Part shown: piece by piece, positions 58,634 through 64,000 of the stretch
Layout of the letters: the number at the start of each line of letters is the position of its first letter
How positions within the stretch are numbered: the stretch's first letter is position 1
Assembly (NCBI GenBank): GCA_029210585.1
Contig: JARGFP010000005.1
Location: 62,001-126,000, forward strand
Direction: 5' to 3'
Length of the DNA: 64,000 bases
DNA from: Bacteroidales bacterium
Lineage (GTDB): Bacteria > Bacteroidota > Bacteroidia > Bacteroidales > GCA-2748055
Made by a program: the position numbers and the translations under genes
The notes under the pieces: generated by a model
What the model saw: only the letters and a program-made list of their open reading frames with translations
What the model was told of the DNA's origin: nothing
Databases searched by the model: none

Positions 58634-60400
58634 TTAGTATCTGCCAACTATGGGAATCCTCCTGCCTACCCCGAATGCCTTGGATGAGATGCGCAGGATC
58701 GGGGGTGTCTGGTATCTTTTATACTCACTCATATTTACCATCCTGATCACTTTTTTGACCAGGTCTGGTTCGAATCCTTCCCTGGCGATCTGTTCCTCCG
58801 GCCATTGTTTCCCGATATACAGTTCCAGGATACTGTCAAGTATTTCGTATTCCGGGAGCGAATCTGCATCTTTCTGGTCGGGCCTCAGTTCAGCAGAGGG
58901 AGGTTTGTCAATGATATTTTGCGGTATGATCTCCCGGTCACGGTTGATATAGTTCGCAAGTGCATATACATCCACCTTGTATACATCGCCGAGCACCGAC
59001 AAGCCTCCTGCCATATCTCCATACAGTGTTCCGTACCCTACTGCAGTTTCACTTTTATTGCTTGTATTCAACAATATATGTCCGAGTTTATTGGAGAGGC
59101 CCATGAGCAGGGTTCCTCGGATCCTGGATTGAATGTTCTCTTCCGCGATATCTTCCTGACGGTCGCCAAACACCGGTTGCAGCGCCTTCCTGTAAAGGTC
59201 GAAGATGTCCCTGATGGGGATGATGTCATAGCTCACCTGCAGGTTGCGGGCCATCTTCTCTGAGTCAGAAATACTGTGGTCGGAAGAGTATTGGGAGGGC
59301 ATGAGCAGCACATGGAGGTGTTTGTTTCCGAGTGCCTGAACAGCAATGGCGAGGGTCACTGCTGAATCGATACCGCCGGAGAGTCCCAGTGTGGCTTTCC
59401 GGAATCCTGATTTGCTGAAATAGTCCCGCACCCCCAGTGCAAGTCCGTCGTTGATCAGGGCGATCCGGTTATCAGTGGCCCGGACGGTTGTTTGTCCGGC
59501 AACCTTTTCTTTATAGCCGTTTTCGTCCGTAATGTCACTTTTACCGGCACCCAGTCTTTCACCCGTTCCGCTGCCTTCAGCGGCTTCCCCTTCTTTCGTA
59601 CCAGCGCCATCTGCGATGAGTTCCTCAGTGTCGAGAATGGCAAAGTCCTCTTCAAACAATGCAAGCTGTTTGTAAATACTGCCATCTGCTGCAACAGCCA
59701 GGGAACCACCTTCGAAAATAAGTTCAGTGTTGGCGCCCACCTGGTTGACCATAAGTACGGGCAGGTGGTGTTTGGTCGCTTTTTTTGAGAAGATCTGTTT
59801 CTTGATCTCCATGCGGCCGGCAGCGAAGGGGGAGGCGGCAATATTCACTACGAAGTCAGGATTGAACTTCATCATCTCTTCCAGCGGGTGCCTTGTATAT
59901 AGGCGGCTCCGGGAGAACCGGTTCTCCGCCGGCTGATCATCCCAAAGGTCTTCACAGATGGTCAGCGCGATTTTATTTCCGCGGAATTCCAGGATGTCAA
60001 ATTGCCGGTTGGGTTCAAAGTAGCGGTATTCATCGAAAATATCGTAGGTAGGCAGCAGTGATTTTCTTACAGTCTGCTGTACTTTGCCATTCAGCAAAAA
60101 CCAGGCGCTGTTAAAAAGGAGTTTACCTTCTTCATTGCTGTTGAATTCAGGTCCACCGACGATCACCCCGGTTTCTGCCGATATGTTGGCAGCGATTTCA
60201 TGGATCCCCTCGATGCATGATTCCACGAAGGATCCCCGTTCCAGCAGGTCAAGCGGCGGGTAGCCACAGATTGCCAGTTCAGAGAAAATCACCAGGTCTG
60301 ACCCCCCGGTAGCGGCTTTTTCGACATATTCCAGGATCAGCTTGCTGTTCCCGGTGATGTCTCCGACAATATAATTGCATTGTGCAAGTGCGACCTTCAT
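58634..60400 (-). CDS. nadE: Glutamine-dependent NAD+ synthase with linker insertion
   Basis: Makes NAD+ from deamido-NAD+ and glutamine. 588 residues. The N-terminal nitrilase-type glutaminase has the catalytic triad Glu41 (FSELAICGYPPLD), Lys113 (VRKSLLPTYDIFDE) and Cys149 (LTICEDLW). The C-terminal NAD synthase has the P-loop LSGGIDSAVTLAIA (341 on), SKLGHILLNTSNKSETAVGYGTLYGDMAGGL and the RRIPI tail. Residues 263-308 are a low-complexity insertion (Gly, Glu, Ala, Lys, Thr-rich) between the domains that I do not expect in typical NadE. In many Bacteroidota the gene sits near gldB, as here. Confidence 0.95.
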   Translation of the reverse strand: MKVALAQCNYIVGDITGNSKLILEYVEKAATGGSDLVIFSELAICGYPPLDLLERGSFVESCIEGIHEIAANISAETGVIVGGPEFNSNEEGKLLFNSAWFLLNGKVQQTVRKSLLPTYDIFDEYRYFEPNRQFDILEFRGNKIALTICEDLWDDQPAENRFSRSRLYTRHPLEEMMKFNPDFVVNIAASPFAAGRMEIKKQIFSKKATKHHLPVLMVNQVGANTELIFEGGSLAVAADGSIYKQLALFEEDFAILDTEELIADGAGTKEGEAAEGSGTGERLGAGKSDITDENGYKEKVAGQTTVRATDNRIALINDGLALGVRDYFSKSGFRKATLGLSGGIDSAVTLAIAVQALGNKHLHVLLMPSQYSSDHSISDSEKMARNLQVSYDIIPIRDIFDLYRKALQPVFGDRQEDIAEENIQSRIRGTLLMGLSNKLGHILLNTSNKSETAVGYGTLYGDMAGGLSVLGDVYKVDVYALANYINRDREIIPQNIIDKPPSAELRPDQKDADSLPEYEILDSILELYIGKQWPEEQIAREGFEPDLVKKVIRMVNMSEYKRYQTPPILRISSKAFGVGRRIPIVGRY

Positions 60401-60424
60401 AGGAGAACCTTTTTTGGAGCTGTT

Positions 60425-61078
60425 TTAGAAAACCATGCCCAGGTTGAGCCCTGCACTGTTCAGGTTATTGTTTGCAAAATCGTTGTCCGTTACATCGTTG
60501 AACCCGGCCGACCACCTGAAGCCGAATATGATCGCCGTATTACCGGCAAGCCTGTATTCAATGCCCGCAGCGATGAAGTAATTCATGGAGAACACATGCA
60601 CCTCGGGCTTAATGTTTTCCCTGACAAGCAGCAACGGATCGGAAGAGGTGGTGGCCCTCACGTTGAACAACGGTGCAAGTCCGCCATGTACATAAAACGT
60701 TGTATATCCCAGTTCTGCAGTCTTCAGTTTGAGTCCCAGCGGTACCCCGAGGTACTGCAGGTTGTGTTTCAGTGATGAACCGGCCGGTATCTCCAGTGTT
60801 CCGTTGGTCTGCTGAAAATTTATGGAATCAGAATAAACGATCTTTCCCCCCTGGTTGTTGAGGTCCACGCCAAAGGTGAAGGCATAGTGCGGCATGAAGA
60901 AGATGTCGAACTCGAGACCCGTGTTCAGACCCAGTATGGCCCCGTCGCCATTTACCCCGGATTCGTCGGAGGTAATCCACGACAATTGCGGGTCTGCATG
61001 CACAGAGATCTCCAGTCCCTGCGCGTTCATGTTTGCGACCATTGAAATAAAAGCGAGTATGCATACTATCCGTGTCAT
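60425..61078 (-). CDS. Predicted outer-membrane beta-barrel protein (PorT-like size)
   Basis: About 217 residues from the ATG at 61078, giving a signal peptide (MTRIVCILAFISMVANMNAQG). Alternating hydrophobic strands follow: LGLNTGLEFDIFFMPHYAFTFG, GVPLGLKLKTAELGYTTFYVHGG, YFIAAGIEYRLAGNTAIIFGFRWSAGF, and the C-terminal SAGLNLGMVF ends in Phe as outer-membrane barrels do. Size and order resemble PorT-like eight-stranded barrels linked to type IX secretion, but I cannot establish homology. It lies 24 bases upstream of nadE on the same strand and faces gldB through overlapping promoters. Confidence 0.72.
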   Translation of the reverse strand: MTRIVCILAFISMVANMNAQGLEISVHADPQLSWITSDESGVNGDGAILGLNTGLEFDIFFMPHYAFTFGVDLNNQGGKIVYSDSINFQQTNGTLEIPAGSSLKHNLQYLGVPLGLKLKTAELGYTTFYVHGGLAPLFNVRATTSSDPLLLVRENIKPEVHVFSMNYFIAAGIEYRLAGNTAIIFGFRWSAGFNDVTDNDFANNNLNSAGLNLGMVF

Positions 61079-61111
61079 TCTTCTGTTTTTAATTTGAGCC
61101 GATGTTTTTAT

Positions 61112-61119
61112 TACTTTTG
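61112..61119 (+). promoter_or_regulatory. Bacteroidota -7 promoter box for gldB
   Basis: TACTTTTG, exact TAnnTTTG, 32 bases before the gldB ATG. It overlaps in space the opposing promoter at 61130-61137. Confidence 0.45.
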
Positions 61120-61129
61120 CCCGGCGTGA

Positions 61130-61137
61130 CAAAGTTA
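61130..61137 (-). promoter_or_regulatory. Bacteroidota -7 promoter box for the barrel protein/nadE
   Basis: TAACTTTG on the minus strand, exact consensus, 51 bases before the ATG at 61078. Faces the gldB box, so both start sites would fall near 61124. Confidence 0.45.
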
Positions 61138-61151
61138 TAATATCTCTGATT

Positions 61152-62165
61152 ATGATACGATCCTTTCGGTTTTTCATTATCAACCTGCTATTGTTAGTAA
61201 CGTTGGCAGGCTGTAAAAATGATCCGCTGGATGTGGATATTTCTGGTATCGACCTGGAGTTGGAGGTGCAACGATTTGACAGGGAGATATTTACAATGGA
61301 TTTTGATACCATCGGAAAGGCGGTGTCGACTTTTTACAGTAAATATGGTGACCTGTTTGATGTATTTAATGTCCATGTGATCAATATTGGTGTTGCTTCA
61401 CAGAAGTTTTACGGATCCTACCTGTCCATGTTCGTGAACGATCCCGCCAACTACGAGGTATATGCATATACGCAGAAAGTTTTTCCGGATATGTATGAAA
61501 CGGAGGCGATACTCACGGATGCTTTCCGGAGGTACAAAGTTCATTTTCCCGGTGCGCAGGTACCGGAGATCGTGGGATATGTGTCGCGTTTCAACCACAA
61601 ATTGTTCACCGTGGAAAACTATATTGGTGTGGGACTCGACCAGTACCTGGGAAGGGACTGTCCTTACTATGATATGCTGGGTACACCTGAATACATGCAA
61701 TACAATATGCATCCAGGGAAAATTCCCTCCGACGTGGTGCATGTATGGGGTACGGCCAGGTTTCCGTATAACGATTCCGTCGACAATGTGCTGAACAGGA
61801 TGGTGCATGGCGGGTTGATGCTTTATTTTACAGATGCCCTGTTGCCTGGAATGGCCGACAGTCTGAAGCTTGGGTTCTCGCCACCGCAGTTGCAGTTCTG
61901 CCGGAAGAACGAGGAGCAGATGTGGACCTACCTGGTGGAGCACAAGCTGTTGTTTGCAACCGATCCGCTGGAGATCAGGAAACTTACCGGGGATGCACCC
62001 ACCACCTATTACTTTCCGGGCGAATCCCCCGGCAGGGCGGCCGTCTGGCTGGGCTGGCAGATCGTCAGGGAATACGCCCGTCGAAATCCCGGCCTGGGCG
62101 TGGCTGAGATCATGGGTGAAACCGACTACCAGAAGATACTAAGGGAATCGAGGTACCAGCCGTAA
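61152..62165 (+). CDS. gldB: Gliding-motility-type lipoprotein GldB
   Basis: A 337-residue lipoprotein (signal peptide with lipobox TLAGC, Cys21). GldB-family landmarks: VDISGIDLELEVQRFDREIF, YSKYGDLFDVFNVHVINIG, IVGYVSRFNHKLFTVENYIGVGLDQYLG, VVHVWGTARFPYNDSVDNVLNRMVHGGLMLYFTDALLPG, and FPGESPGRAAVWLGWQIVREYARRNP. In Flavobacterium, gldB mutants lose gliding. In non-gliding Bacteroidota homologues occur too and the function is unknown; nadE linkage as here is usual. The stop is 1 base from the convergent K+ channel gene. Confidence 0.9.
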   Translation: MIRSFRFFIINLLLLVTLAGCKNDPLDVDISGIDLELEVQRFDREIFTMDFDTIGKAVSTFYSKYGDLFDVFNVHVINIGVASQKFYGSYLSMFVNDPANYEVYAYTQKVFPDMYETEAILTDAFRRYKVHFPGAQVPEIVGYVSRFNHKLFTVENYIGVGLDQYLGRDCPYYDMLGTPEYMQYNMHPGKIPSDVVHVWGTARFPYNDSVDNVLNRMVHGGLMLYFTDALLPGMADSLKLGFSPPQLQFCRKNEEQMWTYLVEHKLLFATDPLEIRKLTGDAPTTYYFPGESPGRAAVWLGWQIVREYARRNPGLGVAEIMGETDYQKILRESRYQP

Positions 62166-62166
62166 T

Positions 62167-62979
62167 TCAATCCAGCTTCGTTCCGCACCTGCTGCAGAAT
62201 TTGTCTTTCTTATCTTCGGTGGCATGGTTGCAGGAGGGACAATATCTTTTCGCATCACCGTTTTTGCGCTTTCCGGCTGTTTTACCTATTTCCATGGTGA
62301 ATATACCGGTGGGAATGGCAATGATCGAGTAACCGGTGAGCATGGCAAGGGATGCAATGATTTTTCCCACGACAGTGGCTGGAGCGATGTCCCCGTAACC
62401 AACCGTGGTGATTGTAACGATGGCCCAGTAGATGCTTTGCGGGATGGAGGTAAACCCACTTTCCGGGCTTTCCACCATATACATGAGGGTTCCCATGAAC
62501 AGTACCAGCACCAGTACAACTTCGAAAAAGATGATGATCTTGAACAGGCTATTACGTATGGCGGTTGCCAGCAACTCAGCCTCCGAAATATAGCGTGTCA
62601 GTTTTAAAATCCTGAATACGCGGAGCAGCCGAAAAGCCCTGACTGTAAGCAGGAAATTGGCTTGTTCATACAGCAGTCCGAAAAAAGTGGGAAGGATGGC
62701 CACCAGGTCGATGATCCCCAGGAAGCTGGTCATATACTTCAATGGCCGGGGATGGGAATAGATCCTGAGCAGGTATTCAATGGTGAAAATGGCAGTAAAA
62801 AACCATTCTGCACTGAGGAAGAAACCAGGATGCGCTTCGTACCAGGGTTGCACACTCTCGACAACCACGACCCCGACACTGAACAGGATCATTACCAGGA
62901 GCAAAACGTCAAAGTTTTTTCCCGGCCGGGTGTTGGTCCGGAAAATAATGATGTATAATTTTTCCCGTATGGATAGCAT
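62167..62979 (-). CDS. Voltage-gated potassium channel with C-terminal zinc ribbon
   Basis: A 270-residue ion channel. Six transmembrane helices: S1 (about 22-40), S2 (57-74), S3 (88-104), S4 (about 112-129, RAFRLLRVFRILKLTR with regularly spaced Arg), S5 (148-168), the pore helix and S6 (about 203-228). The selectivity filter TTVGYGD lies at residues 191-197, indicating K+ selectivity. After S6, the cytoplasmic tail has a zinc-ribbon-like Cys4 (Cys247, 250, 262 and 265: CPSC and CSRC) as the very end. The role of this ribbon is unknown; it may be for tetramer assembly or redox or metal gating. Confidence 0.93.
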   Translation of the reverse strand: MLSIREKLYIIIFRTNTRPGKNFDVLLLVMILFSVGVVVVESVQPWYEAHPGFFLSAEWFFTAIFTIEYLLRIYSHPRPLKYMTSFLGIIDLVAILPTFFGLLYEQANFLLTVRAFRLLRVFRILKLTRYISEAELLATAIRNSLFKIIIFFEVVLVLVLFMGTLMYMVESPESGFTSIPQSIYWAIVTITTVGYGDIAPATVVGKIIASLAMLTGYSIIAIPTGIFTMEIGKTAGKRKNGDAKRYCPSCNHATEDKKDKFCSRCGTKLD

Positions 62980-63014
62980 GCAGTAAAATTAGGGAAGGTT
63001 TTATAAAAAAAAAA

Positions 63015-63035
63015 GGCTGCCTCAAAAAGGCAGCC
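63015..63035 (-). terminator. Terminator of the ferredoxin gene
   Basis: GGCTGCCT and AGGCAGCC pair in an 8-bp stem around CAAAA; on the minus strand it is followed by at least ten T residues. Confidence 0.82.
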
Positions 63036-63059
63036 CATGTTTTTCTTTTTACCGAATGA

Positions 63060-63227
63060 TTATTCTGGAGAAATAGCTTCTACCGGGCAAACATCGGCAC
63101 ATGCACCACAATCGGTACAAAGTTCTGCATCGATTACATAGATGTCTCCTTCGCTGATTGCATCAACCGGACATTCATCGATACAGGTACCACATGCGGT
63201 ACAGTCATCATTAATTACGTAAGCCAT
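63060..63227 (-). CDS. 2[4Fe-4S] ferredoxin
   Basis: A 55-residue bacterial ferredoxin: MAYVINDDCTACGTCIDECP then CTDCGACADVCPVEAISPE. Two CxxCxxCxxxCP clusters (first Cys at 9, 12, 15, 19; second at 37, 40, 43, 47) hold two [4Fe-4S] centres. Clostridial-type, low-potential electron carrier for anaerobic enzymes such as pyruvate:ferredoxin oxidoreductase. The gene is monocistronic, with a strong terminator and a consensus promoter box. It indicates an anaerobic or facultative lifestyle. Confidence 0.96.
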   Translation of the reverse strand: MAYVINDDCTACGTCIDECPVDAISEGDIYVIDAELCTDCGACADVCPVEAISPE

Positions 63228-63259
63228 TTTTATTAAATTTTAAATGCATATAATGGGTA

Positions 63260-63267
63260 CAAAAGTA
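63260..63267 (-). promoter_or_regulatory. Bacteroidota -7 promoter box for the ferredoxin gene
   Basis: TACTTTTG on the minus strand, exact TAnnTTTG, 32 bases before the ATG. Confidence 0.5.
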
Positions 63268-63357
63268 ATTTCATTTTCCCTAAAACTATACTCCTGGCTA
63301 TTAAACTTTCTTATTTAGAATTAATCTAAAAATATCATTTTCAATGAGCTGCACCAG

Positions 63358-64000
63358 CTATTTCAATACATTAACCGCGAGCCATGCCAGCATGGTCATC
63401 CCTGTTTTCAGGGCTGATTCATCGGCCCTGAACCGGCTGGTGTGCAATGGCAGAATATCATTTGTGTTGGCTGTTTTCACTCCCAGTCTGTACAGCATGG
63501 AGGGATAGGCATGTGAAAACCATCCGAAATCCTCAGCTGTCATTCTGATGTCCATATCCACCACGTGTTCCAAACCAAGCAGATCGATTGCAAGGGCCCG
63601 GGACCTGGCAGTAAGTTCCGGATCATTTTTCAGTACCGGGTAGCCGTGCCTGACCTCCAGGACCGCCTCTCCACCCATGCTGTCGGCGATGCCCCTGGTC
63701 ACACGCGCGATCAGCTGATGTGCTTCTTTCCGCCATGTTTCATTCATGGTCCGGAAGGTTCCTTCCAGGGTGACTTCATCGGGGATCACATTCACGGCAC
63801 CATTGGCGACCACCTTGCCAAAGGAGAGTACAGTCGGCGTCCCCTTTGGTGCTTTCCGGTTGATTTCCTGCTGCAGTGTGATCAGCATATGCGATGCCAT
63901 CAGCACCGGGTCATTGATCTTTTCGGGAAGTGCACCATGTCCGCCCTGTCCCTTAACCGTTATATAGATCTCATCACTAGAGGCCATGTAGGGGCCGGGT
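63358..64000 (-). CDS. M20-family amidohydrolase, 5' end cut by the window edge
   Basis: Metal-dependent amidohydrolase of the M20D type (hippurate hydrolase, indole-acetyl-amino-acid hydrolase or N-acetyl-diaminopimelate deacetylase). The 213 visible codons are the dimerisation domain and the C-terminal catalytic part: YMASSDEIYITVKGQGGHGALPEKINDP, GVNVIPDE-like VNVIPDEVTLEGTFRTM, TAEDFGWFSHAYPSMLYRLG (metal-binding Glu/Asp) and LHTSRFRADESALKTG. About 170-180 N-terminal residues, with the other metal ligands, lie outside. The open frame reaches the window end without a start, so the true start is beyond it. Substrate not determinable. Confidence 0.93.
   Translation of the reverse strand, partial: PGPYMASSDEIYITVKGQGGHGALPEKINDPVLMASHMLITLQQEINRKAPKGTPTVLSFGKVVANGAVNVIPDEVTLEGTFRTMNETWRKEAHQLIARVTRGIADSMGGEAVLEVRHGYPVLKNDPELTARSRALAIDLLGLEHVVDMDIRMTAEDFGWFSHAYPSMLYRLGVKTANTNDILPLHTSRFRADESALKTGMTMLAWLAVNVLK

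Overview
The window reads as a chromosomal segment of a Bacteroidota bacterium, probably Bacteroidales or Marinilabiliales-like. The evidence is a protein with a type IX secretion (T9SS) C-terminal domain, a GldB lipoprotein, ECF sigma/FecR regulation with an STN-domain partner, a MurF-Alr fusion, an uninterrupted trpEGDCFBA operon, and repeated TAnnTTTG promoter boxes instead of TATAAT or strong Shine-Dalgarno sites. Gene density is high. I see no rRNA, tRNA, CRISPR array, prophage or intact insertion sequence. Both ends cut genes: gcvP on the left and an M20 amidohydrolase on the right.

Layout. 1-9.8 kb: gcvP, an MBL-fold hydrolase, pcm, a polyprenyl-phosphate sugar transferase, an M3 peptidase lipoprotein, a CvfB-like S1 protein, a stand-alone groES, and a thioredoxin-like/glutaredoxin fusion whose 3' end has been amplified into a 36-bp tandem repeat. 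10-18 kb: a Crp/Fnr regulator, then a small glycan-scavenging group (secreted phosphoesterase, GH140-like lipoprotein, clan GH-A-like lipoprotein, sodium/solute symporter) without SusC/SusD. 18-23 kb: an ECF sigma/FecR cassette flanked by two paralogous envelope proteins, one with an STN domain but neither with a TonB receptor barrel. 23-25.6 kb: an SDR oxidoreductase, a DUF4136 lipoprotein behind a near-perfect sigma-54 promoter, and an LspA-type protein.

25.7-32.6 kb holds the complete tryptophan operon, preceded by a 16-codon leader peptide with three consecutive Trp codons and a strong terminator, a textbook attenuator layout. 32.6-38.9 kb: two envelope proteins, ddl, an RluD-type pseudouridine synthase, a T9SS cargo protein and a kinase-less PASTA protein. 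38.9-45.4 kb: a FAD amine-oxidase-like enzyme, rpmH, rsmG, an ECF sigma factor, a glycosyltransferase, tgt (zinc cysteines missing) and an LptF/G permease. 45.6-50.2 kb: carboxyltransferase plus biotin carrier, ispE, dnaB. 50.3-57.8 kb: a YjjG-type HAD phosphatase, a WMTxPL-repeat secreted protein, rsmI, a Gln/Pro-rich hypothetical protein, tdk, murF-alr, a truncated glycosyltransferase remnant and a lipid A-type acyltransferase. 57.8-64 kb: a second Crp/Fnr regulator, nadE, an outer-membrane barrel protein facing gldB across overlapping promoters, a voltage-gated K+ channel with a zinc ribbon, and a 2[4Fe-4S] ferredoxin.

Most of the window is housekeeping. The parts most worth follow-up are the trp attenuator, the barrel-less STN/sigma/FecR locus, the grx-derived 36-bp repeat, the WMTxPL repeat protein, the sigma-54 promoter with its 5' stem-loop, and the zinc-site-less Tgt.
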